NCBI GenBank assembly: GCA_039592335.1
Contig: JBDHBX010000007.1
Coordinates: 111,109 to 175,108 of the forward strand
Length of the DNA: 64,000 nt
Source: WVYX01 sp039592335
GTDB lineage: Bacteria > Gemmatimonadota > Gemmatimonadetes > Gemmatimonadales > GWC2-71-9
Direction: 5' to 3'
The notes beneath the pieces are model-generated. The model was not told the origin of the DNA. It worked only from the letters and a program-made list of their open reading frames with translations, and ran no database searches. Position numbers and translations under genes: made by a program. Positions 32,409 to 44,776 of the stretch are shown in pieces (the stretch's first letter is position 1; every line of letters begins with the position of its first letter).

Positions 32409-33785
32409 ATGAGCACTCCCGCCGGGATCATCGGGGCACTGCGGGAACTGGCCACCGCGAAGCAGCTCGAACGCGATGAGCTGGTCGACTTGCTACGGGA
32501 CGGCATCCATGCCGCCCTGGTGAAGCGCTACGGCCCCAACGTGCGCGCCGAAATCGAGATTGACGACCTCAAGGGCGGCATCCGCGTGACGGCGTTGAAG
32601 GACGTGGTGGAGGAGGTCGAGGATCCCAGTTCGCAGATCTCTCTCGAGGATGCTCGGTGGGAGGACCCCGACTTCCAGCCGGGCGACGTGCTGGAGGAGG
32701 AGGTGCCGTTCGAGGCTTTCGGGCGGCTGGCCGTCCAGGCCGCAAAACAGCGCATCATCCAGCGGGTGCGGGAAGGGGAACGATCCCGCATTCGCGACGA
32801 GTTCGGACACAAGGTCGGCGAGCTGGTCTCGGGCGAGGTGCAGCAGATCGAGCGCGGTCGCCTGGTCATCATGCTCAATCGGTTCCGCGAGGCCGAGGCG
32901 CTGATCCCATACCGGGAGCAGAACCCACGGGAGCACTTCCATCAGGGTGACGCAATCCGGGCGGTGCTCAAGCGGCTGGAGGAGACCCCCAAGGGCCCTC
33001 GCCTGATCCTGTCGCGCGCCGACCCGATGTTCGTCGAGGCCCTGTTCAAGCTGGAGGTGCCGGAGATCCAACAGGGCATCGTGGAGATCCGAGCCGCCGC
33101 CCGCGAGGTGGCGAGCCGCACGAAGATCGCCGTGGTGAGTAGGGACGACTCCATCGATCCGGTCGGGGCCTGTGTCGGCATGAAGGGCAGCCGCGTGCAG
33201 GCGGTGGTAAACGAGCTCGGCGGCGAGCGGATCGATATCGTGCCGTGGTCCCCCGACCCGGAGCGGTTTGCGAAGCTGGCCCTCGCCCCGGCGCGGGTCT
33301 CGCGCGTGTTCTCGGACGCCGACTCCAAGACGATCCAGGCGATCGTGGACGAGGACCAGCTCTCGTTGGCCATCGGACGCAACGGGCAGAACGTGCGCCT
33401 CGCGTCCGAGCTCACCGAGTGGAAGATCGACCTTTACTCCAGCCGCGAGTGGCTGGAGCGGGGCGGTGAGGGACCGCTGTTCGCGCCGCTGGAGCCGGAG
33501 GACGAGCTGGTGGCCGACGTGCTGCTCAATGAGCTCAAGGGAATGCCGCCCGACCTGGTGGAGACCCTCGATGCCACGGGCCGCAAGACGCTGCGGGACA
33601 TCCTCGATCTGGAGCGGGAGGACGTGGAGAAGATCGAAGGCATCACGACGGAGCAGGCGGACGTCCTCATGGCGTTCCTCAGCGAGCTCACCGAGGAGAA
33701 CAGCGAGGCAGCCGAGGAGGCGGCGGCGGCGGAAGGGAACGAAGGGGCGGAGAGCTCCGAGTCGAAGGAGACGCCGGCGGCGTGA
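32409..33785 (+). CDS. nusA: Transcription termination/antitermination factor NusA
   Basis: Binds RNA polymerase and nascent RNA. The 458-residue protein has the N-terminal polymerase-binding domain (to about 125), an S1 domain (GELVSGEVQQIERG), two KH domains (DPVGACVGMKGSRVQAVVNEL; LSLAIGRNGQNVRLASELT) and a helix-hairpin-helix end with an acidic Glu-rich tail. It sits in the classical rimP-nusA-infB cluster and probably represses or modulates its own operon through the leader hairpin. Confidence 0.96.
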   Translation: MSTPAGIIGALRELATAKQLERDELVDLLRDGIHAALVKRYGPNVRAEIEIDDLKGGIRVTALKDVVEEVEDPSSQISLEDARWEDPDFQPGDVLEEEVPFEAFGRLAVQAAKQRIIQRVREGERSRIRDEFGHKVGELVSGEVQQIERGRLVIMLNRFREAEALIPYREQNPREHFHQGDAIRAVLKRLEETPKGPRLILSRADPMFVEALFKLEVPEIQQGIVEIRAAAREVASRTKIAVVSRDDSIDPVGACVGMKGSRVQAVVNELGGERIDIVPWSPDPERFAKLALAPARVSRVFSDADSKTIQAIVDEDQLSLAIGRNGQNVRLASELTEWKIDLYSSREWLERGGEGPLFAPLEPEDELVADVLLNELKGMPPDLVETLDATGRKTLRDILDLEREDVEKIEGITTEQADVLMAFLSELTEENSEAAEEAAAAEGNEGAESSESKETPAA

Positions 33786-34104
33786 TGACCGATGCGCAGC
33801 TCGGCCTGCTGGGCTTGGGTGCGCGCGCCGGCAGTGTGGTGATCGGCACGGGGGGCGTACGGACCGCCCTGCAGCGGGAGGAGGTCGGGTTGGTTGTCGT
33901 CGCAGCCGACTACAGCCCGCGAACCGAGGAGAAAGTGCTGCGGCTCGCGCGGGCCAAGGGCGTGCGCGCCCTGACGGGACCGGCGTCCGCCGAGCTGGGA
34001 CGGCGGCTGGGTCGCGGCACGGTGCAAGCGGTCGGAGTGCGTGACAGGAATCTCGCTGCCGGGATCATCGGCGGCGACGCAAAGAAGCACGCGAGGAGGC
34101 AGTA

Positions 34105-34105
<1 letters not shown>
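33785..34105 (+). CDS. Ribosomal L7Ae-like RNA-binding protein YlxQ
   Basis: A small L7Ae/L30e-fold protein of 106 residues with LLGLGARAGSVVIGT and LARAKGVRALTGPASAELGRRLGRG. In many bacteria ylxR and ylxQ lie between nusA and infB. Here only the L7Ae-like one is present. ATG 33785 overlaps the nusA stop; GTG 33782 is possible. Confidence 0.85.
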
Positions 34106-36810
<2,705 letters not shown>

Positions 36811-36829
36811 CCCCGGCGGAGACCCGACG

Positions 36830-37111
36830 TTGGTCCTCGGTATCATCACCTGGGAGCTGCACTTGGCGGGGTGCGGCTCGCTCAAGGACAAGAGACGCGT
36901 GCTGAAGAGCCTCAAGGACCGGCTCCATCAGCGGTTCAACGTTTCCGTAGCCGAAACCGATCACCAGGATCTGTGGCAGCGAGCCGAGCTCACCTGCGGC
37001 GTGGTCGCCACGGATCGGCGGCACGCGTCGGCCGTGCTCAGCGCCGCGGACGAGTTCGTCGCCTCAAACGGGGCGGTGCGCATCATCGACTCCACCACAC
37101 AGCTCCTATGA
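36830..37111 (+). CDS. DUF503 family protein (YlxP)
   Basis: A 93-residue protein with LKDKRRVLKSLKDRLHQRFNVSVAETDHQDLW, the hallmark of DUF503, here in its usual place between infB and rbfA. The function is unknown, probably ribosome-related. It starts at TTG 36830 with GGCGGAG before it. The stop overlaps rbfA. Confidence 0.88.
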   Translation: MVLGIITWELHLAGCGSLKDKRRVLKSLKDRLHQRFNVSVAETDHQDLWQRAELTCGVVATDRRHASAVLSAADEFVASNGAVRIIDSTTQLL

Positions 37112-37467
37112 CCACCGGCAAGCGCCGCCCGGAGCGCTTGGCGGCTCTCGTGCAGCAGGTCCTGGCAGACAGCCTGACCCGAGAGCTCAAGGATCCCCGC
37201 ATCGGCTTCGCGACGGTGACCGGGGTCGAGGTTTCACCCGATTGCACGCACGCCGAGGTCCGCGTGAGCGTCTTGGGAAGCGACGAGGCGAAGGAGCGTG
37301 CCATGGAAGGCCTGCGGAGCGCCACGGGTTTCCTGCGCGGCCGCCTGGCCCGCACTCTGAGCACGCGCTCCACGCCGGAGATCCACTTCGTGCTGGACCG
37401 GGGCCTCGAGCACCAGGCCCGCATCGACCACCTGCTCGATCAGATCAAGAGCGAGGATCACAGCTGA
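37108..37467 (+). CDS. rbfA: Ribosome-binding factor A
   Basis: Assembly factor for the 16S 5' helix. RRPERLAALVQQVLADSLTREL, DPRIGFATVTGVEVSPDC and TPEIHFVLDRGLEH are typical over 119 residues. ATG 37108 overlaps the stop of the DUF503 gene. Its own stop overlaps the probable CTG start of truB. Confidence 0.94.
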   Translation: MTTGKRRPERLAALVQQVLADSLTRELKDPRIGFATVTGVEVSPDCTHAEVRVSVLGSDEAKERAMEGLRSATGFLRGRLARTLSTRSTPEIHFVLDRGLEHQARIDHLLDQIKSEDHS

Positions 37468-38321
37468 CGGACGGGTTCGTGCTGGTGGACAAGCCCACGG
37501 GGCCGACGTCCCACGACGTAGTGGATGTGGTGCGGCACGTGTACGGCACGCGACGGACGGGGCACGCCGGCACGCTCGACCCGTTCGCATCGGGATTGCT
37601 GATCGTTCTGGTGGGGCGCGCCACCCGCCTCTCCCGCTACCTCGTCGGGCTGCCCAAGCGCTACACAGGCTCCATCGCTCTCGGGGTGGAGACGGACACG
37701 GCGGATCATACCGGAGCAGTCATCGGCACCGATGACAACTGGCGCTCCCTGTCGGATGCGGCCGTGATGAACGCAATGGGAGCGCTCACCGGCCGCAGCC
37801 TGCAGCACCCGCCGGCACACTCGGCCAGGAAGCTGGACGGCGAACGGGCCTACCGACGGGCCCGGCGTGGCGAGCTGGTGGAGCTGGAGCCCAGGGAGAT
37901 CGAGGTTCGGCGATTCGACATGACGGCTCGGGACGCTGATAGGGTGGATTTCACTGCGGATGTGAGCAGCGGGACGTACCTGCGAGCCCTCGCCCGCGAC
38001 TTGGGCCGGGCGCTAGGCTGCGGGGCCCACCTCGCCGGCCTGCGCCGCACCGAGGTGGGGTCCTTCTCGGTCGACGCCGCAGTCGGTCTGGAGCTCCTGC
38101 GGCGGCAGCCACCGCCGCTGCGACCGCCACGCGAGGCGGTCGAGCACCTACCGAGCCTGCAGCTGGACGCCGAGCACCGGGACCACGTCGCCCACGGACG
38201 GCCGGTACCGGCCGCCGACGTGGCCGACGACCCGATCGCCCTCGTCGCTGGAGAGGAGCTGGTCGCCATCGCCGAGCGCCAGGGGGACGTCCTCAAGCCC
38301 AGGGTGGTGCTCGAGGGATGA
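37464..38321 (+). CDS. truB: tRNA pseudouridine-55 synthase TruB, probable CTG start
   Basis: Makes pseudouridine 55 in the T loop of tRNAs. GFVLVDKPTGPTSHDVV, RRTGHAGTLDPFASGLL (catalytic Asp), KRYTGSIALGVETDT, QHPPAHSARKLDGERAY and SSGTYLRALARDLG are diagnostic. No ATG, GTG or TTG occurs before the conserved GFVLVDKP. The CTG at 37464 overlaps the rbfA stop (CTGA) and has GAGG at 37453-37456, a seven-base spacing. The first standard start, GTG 37479, lies inside the conserved motif and would be 22 bases from that site. Confidence 0.88.
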   Translation: MTDGFVLVDKPTGPTSHDVVDVVRHVYGTRRTGHAGTLDPFASGLLIVLVGRATRLSRYLVGLPKRYTGSIALGVETDTADHTGAVIGTDDNWRSLSDAAVMNAMGALTGRSLQHPPAHSARKLDGERAYRRARRGELVELEPREIEVRRFDMTARDADRVDFTADVSSGTYLRALARDLGRALGCGAHLAGLRRTEVGSFSVDAAVGLELLRRQPPPLRPPREAVEHLPSLQLDAEHRDHVAHGRPVPAADVADDPIALVAGEELVAIAERQGDVLKPRVVLEG

Positions 38322-39256
38322 CGGGTCCCTCAGCCCTCCCCAACGATGGGAAAGGCACGGTCGTCACCGTCGGGACGTTCGACGGGGTCCACCTCGGGCA
38401 CCGGCAGGTGCTCGAGGAGATCGCGACACGCGCGCGCCGGGCGGAGCGCCGCAGCCTGCTCGTGACCTTCGAGCCCCATCCGATGGAGATCGTGAACCCG
38501 CCGGCCGCGCCGGCCCTGCTCACCCTGGCGCAGGAGCGACGCGAGTTCCTGGCTCAGTGCGAGCTCGACATCGTCGTCTTCATGCGGTTCACGCGCGCGC
38601 TGTCGCAATACCCTCCCGAGGCGTTCGTGCGCCTGCTGCTCGACCGGTTTCACATGAAGGAGCTCGTGATCGGTCTTGATCACGGGTTCGGGAGGGGACG
38701 GGCAGGGAACGTGGAGTTGTTGCGGCAGCTCGGTGGACAACTGGGATTCGCCGTGGACGTGGTCGACCAGGTGGACGTGGGCGGGCAACCGGTATCGTCA
38801 ACCCTGGTGCGCCGCGCCGTCGCCGGTGGGGACCTCGAGATGGCCGCCCGGCTGCTGGGACGCTGCTACTCGTTGACGGCCACCGTGGTCCCCGGCGCCC
38901 GCCGCGGGCGGGGCCTGGGCTTTCGCACCGTGAACCTCGCGCTGCCCGACACGCGCAAGCTCCTCCCCCCCGACGGCGTGTACGCCGTGCGTGTCGAGTG
39001 GGGCGGCGGAAGCGCCGGCGCCATGATGCACCAGGGGCCGCGCCCCACGTTCGGCGAGCCGGCGCGCACCCTCGAAGCCCACGTCTTCGACTTGGACCTC
39101 GACATGTACGGCAGGGAGATCAAGGTTTCGTGGGTGGCACGGCTGCGCGACGTGATACGCTTCTCCTCGCCCGAGGCGCTCAAGCAACAGCTGGACAAGG
39201 ACTTTGCGGCCACGCGGGCTGCGTTGACAGGGTCACGCAGCCCCACTAGTCATTAA
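38318..39256 (+). CDS. ribF: Bifunctional riboflavin kinase / FMN adenylyltransferase
   Basis: Makes FMN and then FAD. The 312-residue protein has the adenylyltransferase domain (TVGTFDGVHLGHRQVLEEI; LVIGLDHGFGRGRAGN; SSTLVRRAV) and the C-terminal kinase domain (GRGLGFRTVNLALPD, GVYAVRVEW). The usual kinase motif GKGRGFPTAN is changed to GRGLGFRTVN, within family variation. ATG overlaps the truB stop. Confidence 0.93.
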   Translation: MTGPSALPNDGKGTVVTVGTFDGVHLGHRQVLEEIATRARRAERRSLLVTFEPHPMEIVNPPAAPALLTLAQERREFLAQCELDIVVFMRFTRALSQYPPEAFVRLLLDRFHMKELVIGLDHGFGRGRAGNVELLRQLGGQLGFAVDVVDQVDVGGQPVSSTLVRRAVAGGDLEMAARLLGRCYSLTATVVPGARRGRGLGFRTVNLALPDTRKLLPPDGVYAVRVEWGGGSAGAMMHQGPRPTFGEPARTLEAHVFDLDLDMYGREIKVSWVARLRDVIRFSSPEALKQQLDKDFAATRAALTGSRSPTSH

Positions 39257-39278
39257 CGCCCCAACTGCAACTGGCATC

Positions 39279-40925
39279 ATGCTTTCGAGTATTCGAAACC
39301 GACTGATTATCATCGCGATCCTCGTGGTTGCGAGCATCGTGGCGCTCATCCCGCGGGACGTGACCATTCGCGTGCGGGACGAGGAGGGCCGGATGCGCGA
39401 CACCACGGTGAAGCGCGTGCCGATCAAGCAGGGTCTCGATCTGCAGGGCGGCATCCACCTTGCTCTCGAGATCGATCAGAGCGGCGGCCCCGTCGCCGAC
39501 CCCTCCGGCGCGCTCGATCGCGCCCTCACTGTCGTGCGCTCCCGCGTGGACGAGTTCGGCGTGGCGGAGCCGCTGATCCAGCGGATCGGCAGCGACCGGA
39601 TCGTGGTGGAGCTCGCCGGGATCACCGAACCGGGACGGGCGAAACAGATCGTGCAGCGGTCGGCGTTCCTGGAGTGGCGCATCACGGACATGGAGAACCT
39701 GTTCCGCGACGCGCTCCCCACCATTGATGCCGCCCTGCTGCGTGCGGGCGTGCGACTGGCCCCCGGTGTCGCCGGAGCGGCGACCCCCACGGCGGTGGAG
39801 CAGCTCCTGGGCGGGGACACGGCGCAGGCGGCCGACACGGCCGCCGCCGATACCGCCTTCACGGGCGATCAGCCCGGCCCCCTCAGCACCATGCTCTACA
39901 ACGGGAGCATCCCGGGCGAGTTCCTCGTGCCCGAGGAGGACTTCCTGCTGGTGGACAGCCTGCTACACATGCAGGAGGCGCAGCGTGTCCTGCCGCGTGG
40001 GCGGGAGCTGATCTGGGCGTCCGAGCCCATCTCCCAGGGTGCCCGCTCGTATCGGCCGCTGTACTCGGTCCAGAGCCGCTCAGTGCTCACCGGCGAGCAG
40101 TTGAGCGATGCGCGGGCCACGATCGACCCGACGAGCAACCAGGCCATCGTGCTGTTCGAGCTCACGCGGTCGGGCGGACGCACCTTCAGGCGGGAGACCC
40201 GGCAGCACGTGAACGACTACATGGCCATCATGCTGGACGGGCGCGTGTTCCGGCAGCCACCGATCATTCGGTCCGAGATCGGCCGCAGCGGACAGATCGA
40301 GCTCGGCAACGCCAGCCTCCAGGAGGCACAGGACCTGTCGCTGGTGCTCCGGGCGGGCGCCCTGCCGGCGCCGCTGGTGATCGTGGAGGAACGCGCCGTG
40401 GGTCCCAGCCTGGGCCGCGACTCGATACGCCAGGGCCAGCGCGCTGTCCTCATGGCAGCAGCCCTGATCGTTCTCGTCATGCTGGGCTACTACCGGGCGG
40501 CCGGCGCTCTGGCGGTCACGGCGCTGGTCTTCTACGTGGTGTTCACGCTGGGTGGGCTGGCATCCATGGGAGCGACCCTGACGTTGCCGGGGCTCGCGGG
40601 GTTCATTCTCTCACTGGGAATGGCGGTCGATGCCAACGTGCTGATCTTCGAGCGAATACGCGAGGAGCTCAAGCTGGGCAAGACGCCCCGCGTGGCCGTC
40701 GACCAGGGCTTCGAGCACGCGATGCCCGCGATCATCGATGCTAACGTCACCACCGTGATCACCGCCGCGTTCCTGTTCCAGTTCGGGACCGGGCCGGTGC
40801 GGGGCTTCGCGGTGACGCTCATCGTGGGCATCATCGCCTCGCTCATCACGGCGGTGTTCGTGACCAAGACGCTGTTCCTCCTCCGTCTGCTGCGGCGTGA
40901 GGCCCAGCAGGAGCTGTCGATCTGA
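39279..40925 (+). CDS. secD: Protein translocase subunit SecD
   Basis: With SecF it uses the proton gradient to complete protein export. The 548-residue protein has an N-terminal membrane helix (residues 6-22), QGLDLQGGIHLALEID, the large periplasmic P1 domain, and six membrane-region helices at the end with AVDANVLIFERIREELKLGK. An insert rich in Ala, Asp and Thr (GGDTAQAADTAAADTAF) lies in the periplasmic part. No good ribosome site precedes ATG 39279. secF overlaps its stop (TGATG). Confidence 0.95.
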   Translation: MLSSIRNRLIIIAILVVASIVALIPRDVTIRVRDEEGRMRDTTVKRVPIKQGLDLQGGIHLALEIDQSGGPVADPSGALDRALTVVRSRVDEFGVAEPLIQRIGSDRIVVELAGITEPGRAKQIVQRSAFLEWRITDMENLFRDALPTIDAALLRAGVRLAPGVAGAATPTAVEQLLGGDTAQAADTAAADTAFTGDQPGPLSTMLYNGSIPGEFLVPEEDFLLVDSLLHMQEAQRVLPRGRELIWASEPISQGARSYRPLYSVQSRSVLTGEQLSDARATIDPTSNQAIVLFELTRSGGRTFRRETRQHVNDYMAIMLDGRVFRQPPIIRSEIGRSGQIELGNASLQEAQDLSLVLRAGALPAPLVIVEERAVGPSLGRDSIRQGQRAVLMAAALIVLVMLGYYRAAGALAVTALVFYVVFTLGGLASMGATLTLPGLAGFILSLGMAVDANVLIFERIREELKLGKTPRVAVDQGFEHAMPAIIDANVTTVITAAFLFQFGTGPVRGFAVTLIVGIIASLITAVFVTKTLFLLRLLRREAQQELSI

Positions 40926-41890
40926 TGCTTCGTTTCTTCGACACGGCCGACTACGACTTCCTGTCGCGGCGCAAGTTCGCCTTTACGATGTCGCTGGCTT
41001 TCACGATTCCGGGCCTGCTGTTGTTGGGCCTGCGGGGCCTGAATACCAGCATCGAGTTCACCGGTGGCACCCTTATCCAGCTCCACGTCGCCGATCCCTC
41101 GATCCGCACGGCCGAGCTCCGGGCCGCCCTGGACGACGGCGGCATCGCGGGGACCGAGATTCAGACGTTCGGCGCGGCAGACGAGTTCGTCATTCGGGCG
41201 CGCCTCGACCCGCGCGTCGAGGTGTCCGAAGAGACCACGCAGGAGACCGGTGCCGCGGTACGCGAGGCGCTGACCGCCGCCTTCGGCGAGGACACCTACC
41301 GCATCGACCGCGTTGAAGCGGTCGGCCCCAAGGTGGGAAGCGAGCTGCGGGAGCGCACGGTGCTGGCGCTCCTGATGGCGTTCGGCGCGATCTTCCTGGT
41401 GATCTGGTTCCGCTACGAGTGGCGCTTCTCCCTCGCGGCGGTGCTGGCCACCGTGCACGACATCGTCACGACGATCGCCTTCATCGCGTTTCTGAACGTC
41501 GAGGTGTCGCTGGTGGTGGTGGCCGCGCTGCTCACCATCATCGGCTACTCGCTCAATGATACGATCGTCACGTTCGATCGGGTGCGCGAGAACCTCAAGA
41601 AGTACAAGCGCGAGAACATCTACGAGATCCTCAATCGCAGCATCAACGAGACGCTGCCGCGCACCGTGCTCACCTCGGGGACCACGGTGGCCGCGAGCGG
41701 CGCATTGCTCATCCTCGGGGGCGCGGTGATCCGGCCGTTCGCGTGGGTCATGACGTTCGGAATCATCACCGGCACGTACTCGTCGATCTTCATCGCGTCT
41801 TCTCTCCTGCGGGCCATCGAACGGCGCTGGCCCGGCGAGGACGTGCGCGGGGCGAGGATGATCACACCGAAGAGCGCACCCGCCACCTGA
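40925..41890 (+). CDS. secF: Protein translocase subunit SecF
   Basis: Partner of SecD. The 321-residue protein has FTGGTLIQL, VGSELRERTVLALLMAFGAIFL, IGYSLNDTIVTFDRVRENL and the C-terminal membrane helices with GTYSSIFIASSLL. Separate secD and secF genes in this order are common. Overlaps secD by one base. Confidence 0.96.
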   Translation: MLRFFDTADYDFLSRRKFAFTMSLAFTIPGLLLLGLRGLNTSIEFTGGTLIQLHVADPSIRTAELRAALDDGGIAGTEIQTFGAADEFVIRARLDPRVEVSEETTQETGAAVREALTAAFGEDTYRIDRVEAVGPKVGSELRERTVLALLMAFGAIFLVIWFRYEWRFSLAAVLATVHDIVTTIAFIAFLNVEVSLVVVAALLTIIGYSLNDTIVTFDRVRENLKKYKRENIYEILNRSINETLPRTVLTSGTTVAASGALLILGGAVIRPFAWVMTFGIITGTYSSIFIASSLLRAIERRWPGEDVRGARMITPKSAPAT

Positions 41891-41912
41891 CCTGGGGAGA
41901 GCGGGGGCGGCG

Positions 41913-42701
41913 GTGTTGGTCGATACCCATTGCCACCTCGGCGACGCGAAGTTCGATGGCGACCGAGACCACGTGCTGGCACGGGCGCGCGCGGCGGGCG
42001 TGGCGCACATCGTGGTCATCGCCGATTCTGCTCCCGCCACCGAGCGCGCCATCGCGCTCGCCACACAGTACGAGCTCTCCGCGACCGCCGGCGTCCATCC
42101 GCACGAGGCTTCCAGCTGGTGCGATGAGGTAGTGGCCCGCACGATCGCGGCGCTGGACCACCCGGCCGTCGTCGCCGTCGGCGAGACGGGACTCGACTAC
42201 CACTACGACCATTCCCCGCGCGATGCGCAGCGCCGGGCCTTCGAGGCGCAGCTCGTTCTGGCTGCCGAGCGGGGGCTGCCGGCGATCGTGCACGCCCGGG
42301 ACGCCGACCAGGACATGGCCGCCATGGTGGCCGAGTGGGGTGGGGAAGTGCCAGCGCTCGTGCTACACTCGTTCAGTTCGGGCTCGGCCGTGTTCGACGC
42401 TGGAGCGACCGCTGGAGCCTACTTCGGATTCAGCGGCATGGTCACGTTCAAGAACTGGACGGGGAGCGGGTACGTGACCGCCTGCCCGCGCGACCGACTC
42501 CTCATCGAGACGGACGCGCCGTATCTTTCGCCGGTGCCCCATCGGGGCAAGCGCAACGAGCCCGCTTTCGTGCAGCATGTGGCGCAGCGGATCGCGGTGC
42601 TCCGCGAGGAGCCCCTCGAGCTGCTCATGAGAAGAACGACCGCCAACGCCGGGGCATGTTTCGGCGCCCGCGTGGCTCAACCTCACGATACGGAAACATG
42701 A
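41913..42701 (+). CDS. tatD: TatD-family metal-dependent hydrolase (DNase)
   Basis: A TIM-barrel nuclease-like enzyme of 262 residues with VDTHCHLGD (HxH), AGVHPHEA, VGETGLDYHYD, QLVLAAERGLPAIVHARDAD, VLHSFSSG and LLIETDAPYLSP. GTG 41913 starts the conserved strand. The stop overlaps the ATG of fhs, tying it to the C1 gene in the same transcript. Confidence 0.93.
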   Translation: MLVDTHCHLGDAKFDGDRDHVLARARAAGVAHIVVIADSAPATERAIALATQYELSATAGVHPHEASSWCDEVVARTIAALDHPAVVAVGETGLDYHYDHSPRDAQRRAFEAQLVLAAERGLPAIVHARDADQDMAAMVAEWGGEVPALVLHSFSSGSAVFDAGATAGAYFGFSGMVTFKNWTGSGYVTACPRDRLLIETDAPYLSPVPHRGKRNEPAFVQHVAQRIAVLREEPLELLMRRTTANAGACFGARVAQPHDTET

Positions 42702-44377
42702 CGACCGCATACGTTCCGACCGATATCGAGATCGCGCAGGCAGCCAAGCCTCGCCCCATCACGGACGTCGCCGCCGACCTGGACCTGACCCCGGACGACC
42801 TGATTCTCTACGGTGCACACAAGGCCAAGGTGCGGCTCGACAACCTGGCCTCGCGGCCCCGCAAGGCCCGCTTGGTGCTGGTGACGGCGATCAACCCCAC
42901 CGCTGCCGGGGAAGGAAAGTCCACTGTGACGGTGGGGGTCACCCAGGCACTGCGGAAGCTGGGCAAGAAGGTCGTGCTCACGATGCGTGAGCCGAGCCTG
43001 GGCCCGGTGTTCGGCATCAAGGGGGGAGCCGCCGGCGGCGGCTACGCCCAGGTCGTACCGATGGAGGACATCAACCTCCACTTCACTGGGGACTTCCACG
43101 CCATCACCAGCGCGCACAACCTCCTCTCGGCGCTGCTGGACAATCACCTGCACCAGGGGAACGCGCTGGGGATCGACCCCCGCCGCATCACCTGGCCCCG
43201 CACGATCGACATGAACGATCGCGCACTGCGGAGCATCACGATCGGGCTGGGCGGTCCACTGGGGGGCGTGCCCCGTGAAGATCGGTTCGTCATAACGCCG
43301 GCCAGCGAGATCCAGGCCATCATGTGCCTGGCGCGCGACATGGACGACCTGGAGGCGCGGCTCGGCCGGATCGTAATTGGCATGACCCGCAAGCAGGAAC
43401 CGATTCGCGCGGAGCAGCTCAAGGCGCAGGGCGCGATGACGCTGCTCCTCAAGGATGCGCTCAACCCCAACCTGGTCCAGACCCTCGAGGGTGGACCCGC
43501 GTTGATACACTGCGGCCCCTTCGGGAACATCGCCCACGGGTGCAACTCCGTGGTCGCCACCGACGTGGCGCTACGCGTCGCCGACATCGTGGTGACGGAG
43601 GCGGGCTTCGGGGCGGACCTCGGGGCAGAGAAGTTCTTCGACATCAAGTGCCGGGTGGGTGACCTGAACCCCGAGTTGGCGGTCGTGGTCGCCACGATCA
43701 GGGCGCTCAAGCTGCACGGCGGCACGCCGAAGGACAAGCTCGCCGAGCCCGATCCCGAAGCCGTCGAGCGTGGCTTCGCCAACCTCAAGCAGCACGTCGA
43801 GAACGTGGCCAAGTACGGCGTGCCGACGGTGGTGGCTATGAACCGGTTCCTTTCCGACAGCGACGAGGAGCTGGAGGTGCTGCGCAAGGGGTGCCAGGTC
43901 ATGGGCGCCGAGGTCGCCATGTGTGAGGTGTGGGAGAAGGGCGGGGACGGCGGCATCGAGCTCGCCGAGGCGGTACTCCACTCGCTCGATGGGAACAGCG
44001 CGAACTTCAAGCCGCTCTACGACACCTCGGCCTCGATCCGCGAGAAGGCCCAGGTCGTTGCCAAGGAGATCTACCGCGCCGACGGGGTGACCTTCATGCC
44101 GGCCGCGGCCAGGGCCGCCGACCGACTGGAGAGGTGGGGGCTGGGCGACACGCCCATCTGCATGGCAAAGACCCAGTACTCCTTCAGCGACAACGCCGCA
44201 TTGCTCGGCGCCCCGCGGGACTTCAAGATCACGGTGCGGGACATCTATCCGTCGGCCGGCGCCGGATTCATCGTGGCGCTGTGCGGGGACATCATGACGA
44301 TGCCGGGCCTGGGCAAGACGCCGGCCGCGGAGAAGATGCGCGTCGCCAAGGACGGCACCATCGAGGGCCTCTTCTAG
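42698..44377 (+). CDS. fhs: Formate-tetrahydrofolate ligase
   Basis: Makes 10-formyl-THF from formate, THF and ATP. The 559-residue protein has TDIEIAQAAKPRPI, the P-loop TAAGEGKSTVTVG (about 65-77), MREPSLGPVFGIKGGAAGGGYAQ, EDINLHFTGDFHAIT and AGAGFIVALCGDIMTMPGLG. ATG 42698 overlaps the tatD stop. It fits formate use; formate dehydrogenases are frequent selenoproteins and selC lies just downstream, but no dehydrogenase is in the window. Confidence 0.96.
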   Translation: MTTAYVPTDIEIAQAAKPRPITDVAADLDLTPDDLILYGAHKAKVRLDNLASRPRKARLVLVTAINPTAAGEGKSTVTVGVTQALRKLGKKVVLTMREPSLGPVFGIKGGAAGGGYAQVVPMEDINLHFTGDFHAITSAHNLLSALLDNHLHQGNALGIDPRRITWPRTIDMNDRALRSITIGLGGPLGGVPREDRFVITPASEIQAIMCLARDMDDLEARLGRIVIGMTRKQEPIRAEQLKAQGAMTLLLKDALNPNLVQTLEGGPALIHCGPFGNIAHGCNSVVATDVALRVADIVVTEAGFGADLGAEKFFDIKCRVGDLNPELAVVVATIRALKLHGGTPKDKLAEPDPEAVERGFANLKQHVENVAKYGVPTVVAMNRFLSDSDEELEVLRKGCQVMGAEVAMCEVWEKGGDGGIELAEAVLHSLDGNSANFKPLYDTSASIREKAQVVAKEIYRADGVTFMPAAARAADRLERWGLGDTPICMAKTQYSFSDNAALLGAPRDFKITVRDIYPSAGAGFIVALCGDIMTMPGLGKTPAAEKMRVAKDGTIEGLF

Positions 44378-44389
44378 GAGCGGCGCACC

Positions 44390-44767
44390 ATGGATTTCGT
44401 TTCGACCAATCGGGCGCCGGAGGCGATCGGACCGTACAGCCAGGCGGTCATCACGGGGAACCTGGTGTTCACCGCAGGCCAGATTGCGCTCGATCCCGCG
44501 AGCATGGAGATGATCGGTGACGACGTCGCGGCCCAGACCGACCGGGTCCTCCAGAACCTGGCCGCGGTACTCGCGGAGGCGGGCTGCACGTTGTCCGACG
44601 TCGTGAAAACGACGGTGTACTTGGCCGACATGGCGGATTTCCCTACCATGAACGAGGTGTACGCAAGGCACTTCGGAAACCACCGGCCGGCGCGGGCCGC
44701 CGTACAGGCGGCGGCGCTTCCCAAGGGCGGCCTCGTCGAGATCGACGCGGTCGCAGCACGGAGCTGA
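44390..44767 (+). CDS. ridA: RidA family reactive enamine/imine deaminase
   Basis: Hydrolyses reactive 2-aminoacrylate and similar imines. The 125-residue protein has the pattern APEAIGPYSQAV, VFTAGQIALDP, VLAEAGCTLSDVVKTTVYL and RPARAAVQAAALPKGGLVEI (substrate Arg and the Glu pair). The tRNA-Sec gene begins nine bases after its stop. Confidence 0.94.
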   Translation: MDFVSTNRAPEAIGPYSQAVITGNLVFTAGQIALDPASMEMIGDDVAAQTDRVLQNLAAVLAEAGCTLSDVVKTTVYLADMADFPTMNEVYARHFGNHRPARAAVQAAALPKGGLVEIDAVAARS

Positions 44768-44776
44768 CCACGGAGT

